Source: Tetraselmis striata (Eukaryota; Chlorophyta; Chlorodendrophyceae; Chlorodendrales; Chlorodendraceae). Taken from it: a stretch of DNA of 64,000 nt. The DNA lies in NCBI GenBank assembly GCA_006384855.1, contig VCJN01000555.1, positions 124,001 through 188,000 of the forward strand, read 5' to 3'. Both the position numbers and the translations under genes were made by a program. The notes beneath the pieces are model-generated. The model saw only the letters and a list, made by a program, of their open reading frames with translations, was not told where the DNA came from and searched no databases. Of the stretch, positions 53,739 through 64,000 are shown one piece after another (position 1 is the first letter of the stretch; each line of letters starts with the position of its first letter).

Positions 53739-56700
53739 CGGCTTCTGACGTTAACCTACTATTGCTTTTAGCGGTGGATTGGTTACTGGCATTTAGTAAT
53801 TCACACCAGTTGCCGCTACATGTATAGGAACAGGTAGTCAGTATTGAGTATTCCCTCCCAGCAACAAACTCTAAAACGCTGATTACATATATCCGCGTTG
53901 CGGTGTGGTGGCGCTCCGACGCACTTGAAGCAGCAGCGCCGCGCGCATTATGTATACAAAGTCGACGGTCTATTAGGATGCATGCGGCAATTAAAATAGA
54001 AATAAAAAGAAAAGAAAATGTCTACTAGATGATTTGTCTTTTTCTGGAAAGAAAACTACGGGTACTGATGACACAGTAATACATCTTTGTCATATTGCGA
54101 ATCGATTTCGGATAGCACTAAGTACTATTATTGATATCCGAGTCACTATTGTCCTTGTATTAATAAAATGCAATGTTTCGAATTAGATAGATGCGTACCG
54201 ATGCGCATTGCACAACGATAAGCTTAAGCGATTACGTTAATCATCTCGACAACGATTACTACGCTTTGTCTAGGGAATACATGTGCGCGGCCGCGTCAGG
54301 TCTTCTTATTCTGGTATATATATACGAGCAGTATTCGACTTATCCAGCGAAGAGTCGATTTTTCGGCGGTGAGCTTTAATGCCGTACGGGTACCCGTATA
54401 GTGCAGCGGATCGGGCCTCTAGGTGCATGACTAAAGCGCTTATCTACTGACATGTACTAATAAGTACTATAATCCACCCACCCGCCGCCCGCCCGCCCCC
54501 CACGGTCCTTAATTACACAGCCGTCCGATTACGATCTCACGGTTGGGAGGCTACGAGTATTGGTACTCGCTACTCGCTATTGGTAATGAAAAAAAAACTC
54601 TGGTACTTCAAAGCGCTGGCAGCAATGCAAACGCTCGCTGCTAGTACTTCAAAGCGATGGCAATGCAATGCAAAGATGCAACTGTAGGCCAGTGGTATAG
54701 AACACGTTCTTTTAAATTTGAATTTAAATTTTTTATATATTTTTCTGAAAAATTTACGCATCGCTGATTCAACTGTCAAGTTACTTCATAATAATATTGC
54801 AAGCGATCATACATTGGATGGTCATAATCGCAAATTTTAAATAACACCATTTGCCATACCACTAATATACACCTCTACACCTCTACACCTCTCCAAAGTC
54901 CCAGGCTACTTTCGTAGCTCGCCAAATCTGAGCTTACGAATAGTGGGGTAGCTGAATCTAGGGTTTATGACTCGAAATCTTGGAATGTTGCACACTTTTG
55001 CTCAGCCTTTATCACCGTAGGGTGTAAGCAAGCCCTTTGGCCCTAATAAGTGTCCTACACGAGTGGCACTTGCGCCACACTTAGCGTTTCTAGTACCCCC
55101 ACAACAGGGGTTGGTGCCCGCACGTCCCGCCGCGCATGTATGCACATTCCATTGCATGGTGGGATGGCCATGGGTCGGCGAGGAAACATGTCAGCAAAGA
55201 AGCTAGGATAGTTTTGCTTGGGGTGGGGCCATAGTGGCGTGATGCGCCCGCGCACGATGTGGCGTGATACCATCGCCACTGCAGTGCTGCCTTTGTGGTG
55301 CAGCTATCAAACTCGCGGTATCGCTCAGTGCGTTGCGAGAAAACGTCGCAGAATCTTTATAGAGATACCGGCGCTAACTACGCGAGCAGGGCTATAATTT
55401 TCCTAGTCGCAGCACGGTCGTCCGAGGCCATCATGGCACATGAAATGATATGTCGAAATCTGACGTATGTGTCAGCGTGTGGTCAGCACGTTGGCGTGAA
55501 ACTTTACGCCAAGGGGATCTCAAAACCTGATACACGGTGGCGGGACAGTGTGTTGTGTGTACTCGTGCACGGACCACTCATCATGCCGCCCTTGAGCGAT
55601 GCCCACGGCCGCCATGCCAAGTCACCTCTTTCACAACACTGTTTCCACCAGCCAGTATCGACACATTAAGGTGCACGCCATTGCCGTCCCACTGGGCTCA
55701 CCATGGCGCGCTACGAGCATGCGGGCATGCACTACTACAGAAAGCTTTGGCCTACGGCAAGGAGGCCGCGAGAACCCTCTCCCGCCTGCGCGTGCAACGA
55801 TCACAACCGCATTTTGTCCATAAACCATCATCCTCATCGACACGTAGGGGTTGGTCCAGGTCGTGAATGACTTAATTTCAATGCCCTACGTGTATGGTGG
55901 ATTGTGATCATACCAAGGGTGATGTGGTATGAGTACGGGGGCAGTGGTGTCACATGCCTATTTATGCACACGAGTGGCGGCGCAATTTGTGGTTTTGAAG
56001 CGCTAGCGCCCGAAGTCCTGCTTTTGCCTTAATGAAAGTGTTGACGGCAACGGCTACTACCGCGTGGCAACACGGCGTGTATCGCGCTATCGCGGCATTT
56101 TCCCCCGCCGTACGACCCTGAGTAACATGCATGCACGCGCGCACCGTCTCAGTGTAGCCGCTCATGGGCATGTGGACCAATAAATTTGCAAACCCCATAT
56201 TTATGTGGAGGGTGCAGTAATATCTTCATATGCTGGTGTGCCCCGTAGTCGACCTGAATGATCAGATGAATGATCATGAACGTTGATAGTTCATAAACAG
56301 TCCCTTACAATATTGAACTTCCTGAATAATAACAATAATAGGAGAATGTACGACAGGTAATAGCAGCGCAGAACATTATTGGAAAATGCTAGAAGGACGG
56401 TGGCAAAAGACGGCCATGCACCACCGTTTAAAAACATTGCCATCTACTCGCTGGCATATGTAGCCATATATACACATTATGCCTACGACGGCCCTCAACC
56501 GTCGAGCTGTCAACAATCCTTAGCGGTCGACAAACATCGCCATGCCATTGCCGTTGGGGACTCCCATCTGCCACCCACCGGCATCGCACGTAGTCTTTTT
56601 GCGCCGCCGAGAGTACGTTGTTTTTTCTTGAGTGTTTGACGAGTAGTATTTCTCATCAGTGTGTCACGTTGCGGCTATGTCGACAAACAAATTCCCGCCA

Positions 56701-58522
56701 CTGGTAGACAGCGGCGCGCATGCGCGCAGGGACCAGCGGGGCGGATGAGGGGCGGGGCTGGGGGGGGGGGGGGGGGGGGGGGGGTGGCAAATAGATACGA
56801 ATGCTGACTAGTATCGTGGATTCGCCAGGACGAGTTGCGAACAGATGTCGAAGCATGTCTAGTATAATCTTCAGGTGGGGGATTTGTATGTTTTGGTACG
56901 TTCTGATCCGAGACAGTACTTTTGTTGACGTCTCGTTTATGAAATAAATCGGGAGGGGGTGCGGCTGTCGCTAGCGCTCGTTCGCGAAGAATATATACAG
57001 CCACTGCAAACGCCCACTGCTGGAACGTGCATCTCTCCGTGCTGGCACTTTATTGTACGTGTGTACACACAACGGCATATAATCTAAATCCACTCATGTA
57101 ATTACTCGAGTAATTACATGACCCCCCTCCCGCCCCCTCCTCCCCATTTCCCAACAAGCCATGCCGCCCGCTACATGGCCGTATCACTCTATCATTAGCG
57201 CCTTGCTGTCAGGTCGTGTGGTTGCTATCAACATCGCCTTATCAGCACGTTTCAGCCCACTATATTGTTGTCGTCATCAGCGCCCTGTGCTGGCGGGGGC
57301 ATGAAGCGCGCTGCCGGCCAGGTTAACAACAATGTGCCGCGAGGAGCGAGGACAATTTTACGCCTATAAGTAAAAAATTGGAGGGGCGTAAACCAGTAAT
57401 TACTTAAGTAATAACACAACCATGGCGGGGGGGGGGGGGGGGGGGGGGTTAAAATCTCATCCTAGACGACACCCCGCTAAGAGTAATATGACGATGATAA
57501 AAATGACAGCGCGTCTACTAACGTGAATCTCAATGATGTCGTCGCGAGACGTGCTGTCCACCCATCAGCATCAGGTGATTCCACATCGTAGTCACAAGTG
57601 ACGACGGCAGCAGGTCATCGCCGTCCGCCCTACATCAGTAGTTGCCGCCGCTGTTAACAAACTATGATGCTGTGGTCATCGCTAGCTGTCGTTATCGTTG
57701 TTGTGCGGTGGCTTCATTGGCGGCTCAATACATCATTGTGATGGTGATATATTCACATACGGCATCATGGTTTCGGAGCGACATAGACCGCGCCAATTTT
57801 GTTGCGTACTGGATGGCTTGTACAATTTGCGCATCACCTTGCTGATCGTTATTGTCAACCCGCGGCGGCGGTGCCCTAGCGGCGGACCCTGGCGGCGGTG
57901 CCCTGGGCAGGCCGCGACGCTGGGCGTTTGTGCTTACACGGGTAAGGTTTTAGTGGCGCTACTACAAATTTGTATTTGCTCATCTCCGCAACATGTAAAA
58001 TAAGTAGAGGTGCCACTTATATTACAGCTCATATCTAATGGAGCGGGGCATGTGGTAATAATAAAACTGATCGATATGAGCCGTACTTCACACCTCTCGT
58101 ATATACCGGTAATACCCGCTGTATACTTACTACAACATGTATATAGGGTTTTGGAGCGCCAACAATGTTTTGCAAGTTAGCTAGTAGTGCATCTGCGCAT
58201 GAACGCACTAAAGCAAGTGCCCACTCAGCCCCCAGCACGCATCATCTGCTTCGCCCCGAGCTACGTACGTGCTGTGCCGACGAGGAGATAGAACAGCATT
58301 GCCACCGTATGTAGTGGGACGCGGGCCTGGCTGCACCTATAATCACAGTACAGCCGCGAACACAACAGTACAACATCACCCATTCAGCACTACGCGCCAT
58401 AGTCGCCCTTCGTACTGATGTAGATACTACTGTCATAGGAATGGGAAAGCCATTGAGAGGCTGAGAGGTGTTATATCTACACTTGCGCTATAGATGAATC
58501 GATGATCCCTGTAAGATATGTG
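53739..58522. other. Gene-poor region
   Basis: No frame here looks coding. Visible: a 43-bp near-tandem repeat of GTACTTCAAAGCG at 54600-54665, a poly-G run at 56760-56784, a 26-bp palindrome at 57095-57120, and another poly-G run at 57427-57448. Base composition is more AT-rich than in the flanking genes. Confidence 0.5.
57095..57120. other. Perfect 26-bp palindrome
   Basis: CATGTAATTACTC and its exact complement, centred on CTCGAG. A related imperfect palindrome (TAATTACTTAAGTAATA) lies at about 57396. Confidence 0.75.
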
Positions 58523-58530
58523 GTTTCGAC

Positions 58531-58861
58531 CAGGGTTGGGCTGCAGTATCTACTGCACTGCAGCCTGCAGTTAAGCTACTGCACTGCAGCCTGCAGTACT
58601 TCCCGAAAAGGGGCTGTAGTGCAGCTACCCAAAGTGCCCAAATATATGCACTTCACTGTCCCGCCCTTCCCTATAATCAGCAGTTCCAATGCTACCGCAG
58701 CCTGCACTGCAGCCTGCAGTACTGCAGCATGATGACTGCAGCCTGCATGCAGTCTGCAGTACTGCACCCTGTTGACTGCAGCCTGCACTACAGCCTGCCT
58801 GCAGCCTGCAGTACTGCACTGCAGCCTGCAGTACTGGAAAGTGGACTGCAGCCCAACCCTG
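58531..58861. mobile_element. hAT-type MITE (331 bp) with 8-bp target-site duplication
   Basis: Terminal inverted repeats CAGGGTTGGGCTGCAGT / ACTGCAGCCCAACCCTG bound the element, and GTTTCGAC is duplicated exactly at 58523-58530 and 58862-58869. CAGGG termini and 8-bp duplications are hallmarks of the hAT superfamily. The interior is packed with GCAGCCTGCAGTACTGCA-type palindromic repeats around a short unique centre (58608-58690) and has no ORF, so it needs a transposase from elsewhere. The perfect duplication suggests a recent insertion. Confidence 0.9.
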
Positions 58862-58869
58862 GTTTCGAC

Positions 58870-60206
58870 ACAGTGTGACAAAGTCGAATATATTAGTAAA
58901 TATGTAGAATATCATCTTTTAATTATTAAAACACAAAATGATGGCAATGCTATAGATGGGTGTTATTGTGTTGTTGAAGCAGAGGGGTGGGCTGACTGAG
59001 CACGACCCACGTATTATTGGTACGGGTGTGCTGACCCAAGTGGCATAAAATGATGGATGCCGTGCGCGCCAGCGCGCCCGCACCAAACAATGCCTGGGCC
59101 AACGATGATACGGATTGGGATGAGCCCGGTACCGCGGCCTTGGTCAAATAGGTGCAAGAAGCGGTGAAATGATGCCACTTCTTTGCAACCCCGCGCAACA
59201 TGTTTGTTCATCGCTATTATTGGCCTTTTATGTTTGAGTGCACTCGGCGCTCGGGCGCCTCTGCTTTGGCTTTATTTTATCGCGTCTTAGCGGCGTGCGG
59301 TGCTCATTGCCGCGTAGACATCACCCCACTACGGCTCAGCCATGACATCGCGGCGACTGGGGGCCTTAACGGTTACTGGTCCGCGAAACCGCGGGACCAT
59401 GTGGCTCAGTCCCCCGCGGAGCTCCGCCGGCATGTGGCTCAGGTGCCTGCTTTTTGGACTACAATATATTCAGCTCATCCTGGGGATTCTGTGTCGCTAC
59501 TAGCACATGTAATCATCATAGTAGGTGATGAAATATCGAAATAACAAGAGAGGACGATAACCCGCGTATAACACATGAAACGCGCACAGTAAATGAAGCC
59601 CGTGTGTACCGATATGCTGCACAGCGCAGAATAAGGAACGGCGCTGACAATGAAGCGCTGCTGGGCGCACAATATAAAATACAGTGTCAGTCCGCACCAC
59701 TCTGCAATAAGTGGGAAATGGCGCTAGCATAGTCCGTGAAGATATACTGTGAGCATAACCTGGGGAGCTCTGGCAGAGTGGCAGTAGCAGTGCAAGATGT
59801 TGCAACATCGTACATTGTGTCACATTCGGCACAATATAGGTGGTGCAAAGCAGTATTGCTATCCTCCCAGGCTGCTGCGGTGTCGCCTCCTGCTCATGCA
59901 CTACACGCGCTCCATCAAGCAGCATTGCTGCCATCAAGCGTGCACGGGTGGAGTAGGACAACCGCCCGGACTGCTGATCAAGCCATGCGGGTGAGTGTGA
60001 CATCATGAAGCATTCCATACACACTTACGTACGGTTATTACAAATAATCAGTGAGGAGTCGTTGGACAGTTGGCCACGACACGCTACAGCAGAGCGTTCA
60101 TCCGGGCAGAGTGGCGCTGATGCCGGTCGCCTTCAGAACGCCCTTAGTGCTGCTGCCCGGCATGGCGTGACGAATGTCCCCCGACTCGCCAGCGCCGGCC
60201 ACTGCC
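58870..60206. other. Intergenic region left of the terminal coiled-coil gene
   Basis: No supported gene or repeat; the frames present lack composition or motif support. Confidence 0.4.
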
Positions 60207-63200
60207 TTACGTACTGGGGTCCTGCGCCTTGAAGTAGTGGAAGGGCCGCGAGGTGCCGGTGACCACCTGCCCGTGGATGGCGAGCTCCCGGCAGCCCATC
60301 TGCTCGGTCGCCTCATCGTAGCGCCGCCGCGCTTCCGCCTCCATCTCACCCTTGAGACGCTCCGCCTCCCGGCGCTGCGCGGCGCGCAGCGCTGCTTTGG
60401 CCTCCTTCTCAGCTTGTTTCCGCGCTGCACTCTGCGAGCACACACGCACCACCGGTCAGGCGCATGCAGCCAGGAGGAGCACCTCCCCACTCTCGCCACC
60501 GACACATCAGCAAAGGAGCAGCCACACGGCCTGCCGCTTCACCAAGCACGACTTGAAAAGCATGGCCGGCTTGGCAGCCACCCGTACTCCCATAGAAAAG
60601 GGAGCGGTGTGCGTACCGTAACCACGCTTCATCGGATTAGCTACGCACTACAGTATTATCATCGACCCACCTCCCCCACACAGAGATGGCGACTATATGG
60701 GTGCCAGAGCACCCATAGAATGATTCCTTAGCATCATAGGCCAAAGATTGGGACTTGGCGCAAATAACCCATAACAAGGGAAATTCGCTATAGTTTCGAG
60801 ATAGTTTCGTCCATGTTGGACCCCTGGCAGGCTGGGCAGGTTCTCACTCGGCGAAGAAGTGTGTTCATTCCCACGTCGGCACCCGTAAACCCCATCTAAT
60901 CCTCACTACATGCGACTCCCTCCTAATACCTCAAAATAAACCACATACAGATGCCCGCCGCCAGTACAATCTCGTTCATGCCGCAATATAGCCTCTATAT
61001 ATACGAGTTTTTATATATTGCAGTTGCACAACAGTTCTTTATTAGTCGTTAGCGACTACTGTATTAGATTACGGACCGCCCCTGAACCCAACTAGTAAAT
61101 GGCACGAGATAATGTTGCACGCAATAAAGACTCCGACCGCTCACCTCCGCCTGCAGGTCGTTCCCCAGCCGGCGCGCCTCCTCGCGCTCCGCCTGCTTCT
61201 CCTGACGCTGTCGCTCCCGCTGCTCGTCAATGGAGCGCAGCTGCGCGTTGGTGCGCTCCTTTGCCTCGAGCTGAGCGGGCGCCGATGCACTCGTCAGTGA
61301 CCCCCCGTGGCAGCGGCAAAGACCGTATGCGCGCCGGGGCGAGCGAAGGGCGAGGAAAGCGGGGTGGCGTCGGCGCACCTTGCGGCGGCGGATGTCCTCG
61401 TCCAGCTTTCCGCGCATACTCCTGAGCCTCGCGCTCCGCCTTCGCCTCGTCAGCCGCTGCTTTGGCGGCCAGGTCCAGCTCGCGCGACTCGCCACCCGCG
61501 GCGCGGTACTTGGCCAGGGTCTTCTCCCGCAGCGCGTCGAGGTCGGCGAGCCGCTTGGCCTCTTCTCCTCGGCCATGCGGATCTGCGCAGCGACGGCGCG
61601 CACGGCATGGCTGAGTGCGCGCACTCATTTGGACGGGCACCCAGGCCAAGCGCTGGGCCAGCTTGAGCGCATGGCCGCACCCTCGGCCCTGGACTATCCC
61701 CAAGACATGCGGGCAAGATCCCCGTGCAACACCTAGCCCCAGGCACCCCCACCTGCTCCTTCGCGATGCGCAGGTTCTCGTCCTGCTCGCGCTGCCGCGC
61801 CTCCACCTTCATCTGCATGCGCGCCTGGTTGTCCTCCGCCGCGCGGCGCATGTCCTCCTCCTGCTGCCGCTTGCGGGCGACGCGCTCCGCCTCGGCGCGC
61901 CGCTTTTCCTCCTCGTCTCGCGCGCGCTCCAGCGCAAACTCGCGCTCCTGCGCACGCACGTGCAGCGACATGAGCCGCCGTCATCATCCCACACAATGGG
62001 AGTGCTCCGCGCCATACCGGTCCACGGTTAGTCACCTCCAACAGCCAGGTCGAATATATGTATATGCATATGAATATATACATACATGTTACGTATATAT
62101 ATCTGTGTGTCTGTGAGTGTGTGTATCCACATATACATGGATATAAAGCTACATCAACATATGTATATACACACACATATGGATATACATATAGACATAT
62201 ACGTACATACATATGTGTGTATATACAGTACAATAATAGATATAGACATATATATATATTATATACTGACTAAACTCGCACAGTATGCATATATAACATG
62301 TATACATATACTGACAAAAGTCATACTGCATATATACACTGTATACATACACTGATTAAACTCACTCTAAGTTCACATCAATACATGCGCTAGAGGAAAC
62401 CATAACATAACCGGATTAGCACAATAGTGCGCCCAACTGCCAATTGTTGCAGCTGCGAGTGACAAATAGCGGCAGAAGAGGGCAAACCAGATGAGAAATA
62501 AGGACAACCGCAACAGTGTATTACCGACAGTGTCAATTCCGGGACAGCAGCAGCGACATGCACACGCCTGCATACGTGAATCCAAACACAAACCCGCGGG
62601 ACGGCGAGCAGGCTCACCATGCGCGCTCGCTCCTCCGCCTGCCGGCGCTTTGCATCCGTCAGCTGCGCCTCGTTCAGCTTGCGGACGCCCATCGCCCGCT
62701 CATAGTCCGCCTTGCGCTCCGCCATCGTCAGGTCATAGTGCCGCTGGATTTGCCTGCGCACAGAGAGCGCATCCAGCGTGACACTGCGCACATGCCCCCT
62801 CCCCCCCCCTCCCCGTGCCATCATAGTCGGTTTCGACCCAGCCCTTCCTGGTGAGACAAGGCACCAACCTGTCGCTGTCCTCCTTCGCTTTCTGCCGGGC
62901 CCGGGCGTCAGCAGTGCGCTGAGCCTCCACCTCCTTCATCTGCCCATCCAGCAGGTCCCGCGTCTTCTGAGTCCGCAGCGCCTGCGACGGGCGCAGCCGC
63001 GGACGTTTGCGCAGCAGAGTGAGCGGCCGAGCCAGGGAGAGTGGGGCGCAAGGCTCGCGATGGCGCCCGCGCATGCTCATCCCATGGAGCCCCCCGGCCC
63101 CACCTTGTTGTGCGCCCTTATCTCGTCGTCCGTCATCTCGGCGCTGGACAGGTTGCGCGCAATCTTGTGGTACGGGTTGGCGTCGCTGATGTGCGCGCGG

Positions 63201-63984
63201 CCTTGCATGCGGATGGCGGGCAGCATCCAGGGGGGCGTGCTGGGAGCCGCCGTCTCCGGTGTCTGCGCGCACGCCCGCCCACACCCGCTCAGGTCCCAAC
63301 CCGCGGCAGGCGGTGTCCACCCCGGGGGGGCACGGGACACTGGGGCGGCTGAGAGCAATGGCGGCGGCGAGCTGCCTGTTGGAACGAGCGGGGGCTCTGG
63401 GGGGCAGCAGGCGTGGGTGCTGGGAGAGACAAGGGGGGTGGAGGGGGGGGGGGGGGGCACCCTGGCATGGTCGCGCTGCCTCGTTCCATTGTGAGGGTCG
63501 GTGACGGATCCCGCACTAGAGCGGCTGCGAGCGACGTTCACCTTGGTGGCGCGCATCGTCTTGGAATCCTGTGCCAGGGGCCGGCCCCCGTGAGCTCAAT
63601 TGCGCGCGGCATGGCTGGGCCTGCACCCGGGGGCAGGGAGGTGGCAGCACCTTGCCCGCCAGTATCTTCTTGACCTCATCCTTGAGTACGGCCAGCCCGG
63701 CGTCGGTGTTGTTGCAGCTGTTCAAGTAGCGATCGCAGAGCTGGATAGAGCGGAGCAGCTCGTCGTCGTTGCCGCCGCCCAGCTTGGCGAGCATTGTGGA
63801 CTGTTGGGCACGCAGGCAAGCGTTACACCGCTGCCCACCGCACCCCCGCCCCCAGGCCCGGCTTGTCCAGCACATGCTCTCCGCGCTGGCTGGTCGTGCA
63901 GAAGGGCAAAGCGAGAGCTGCCAAGAGCGGGGGTACCTTGAGTTTGGCGGCCGCATGGCCGGCCGCTGTCCTTGGAGGGGGCAT
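60207..63984 (-). CDS. Charged coiled-coil protein, possibly cilia/flagella-associated
   Basis: Ten exons on the minus strand: 63984-63937, 63800-63651, 63568-63461, 63262-63104, 62981-62869, 62753-62618, 61947-61753, 61582-61379, 61270-61145 and 60431-60207 (stop TAA). All join in phase with GT-AG introns; about 487 aa if the Met at 63984 is the start. That Met follows a possible acceptor (TGTGCAG), so more exons may lie to the right. The N-terminal third is mixed (DELLRSIQLCDRYLNSCNN, NPYHKIARNLSSAEMTDDE); the rest is Arg/Glu/Ala/Gln-rich helix (AERKADYERAMGVRKLNEAQ, RRAEAERVARKRQQEEDMRR) like trichohyalin-plectin-type axonemal proteins. The C-terminus is a non-coil tail (SRPFHYFKAQDPST). 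The axonemal role is inference. Exon 61582-61379 carries a compensating frameshift pair. Confidence 0.7.
62050..62350. repeat. AT-rich TATA/TACA microsatellite in an intron
   Basis: About 300 bp of TATA, TACA and TATG variants in the intron between the exons at 62618 and 61947. Confidence 0.85.
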
Positions 63985-64000
63985 CTGCACACCACGCTGG

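Noticed and set aside
55295..55669. Frames of 100-125 codons in the gene-poor region
   Set aside because: No domain, no splice partners, composition not like the host genes.

Overview
The window is nuclear DNA of a eukaryote, most likely a unicellular alga or related protist. Host genes are split by many GT-AG introns, exons are GC-rich and introns carry long poly-C/poly-G tracts and microsatellites. The mobile elements (a protein-primed DNA polymerase of the Polinton/Maverick-like virus type, a DIRS/Ngaro-like retroelement, tyrosine-recombinase genes, a hAT-type MITE) are a mix common in algal genomes. The lineage cannot be fixed from the sequence alone.

Layout. 1-4.6 kb: end of an integrated Polinton-like or viral element, with a protein-primed family B DNA polymerase, a small basic ORF and the tail of a convergent ORF. 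5.1-8.2 kb: a DIRS/Ngaro-like retroelement with split direct repeats (A1 / B1-A2-B2), reverse transcriptase and RNase H plus methyltransferase-like domain, one frameshift, and no recombinase ORF. 8.8-9.9 kb: a 292-aa mobile-element-type ORF, a dispersed 52-bp module and a tRNA-like (SINE head-like) sequence. 10.2-15.0 kb: a four-exon gene for a membrane-anchored EGF/RING E3 ubiquitin ligase, flanked by two inverted copies of one repeat family. 15.5-32.4 kb: a tandem array of four ~3.84-kb units. Each unit carries a tyrosine-recombinase-like gene. Only the left-most gene keeps its full C-terminus; the other three are cut at the unit junction and read into the neighbouring unit's upstream sequence. 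32.5-40.5 kb: a minus-strand GT29 sialyltransferase-like gene with an EGF-like exon and altered sialylmotifs. 41.9-52.5 kb: a plus-strand gene of 23 exons, modelled completely in phase (1171 aa), for a long coiled-coil protein, including four tandemly duplicated exons. 52.5-60.2 kb: gene-poor, with a decayed second copy of the 292-aa ORF and a 331-bp hAT-type MITE with a perfect 8-bp target-site duplication. 60.2-64.0 kb: a minus-strand ten-exon coiled-coil gene (about 487 aa as modelled).

The three host genes in the right half and the RING gene show no obvious functional link. The left half is an accessory region built from several classes of mobile DNA. The least conventional object is the tandem array of recombinase genes with chimeric 3' ends. 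Exon borders were found by eye from splice signals and reading-phase continuity; no alignment or database search was possible.
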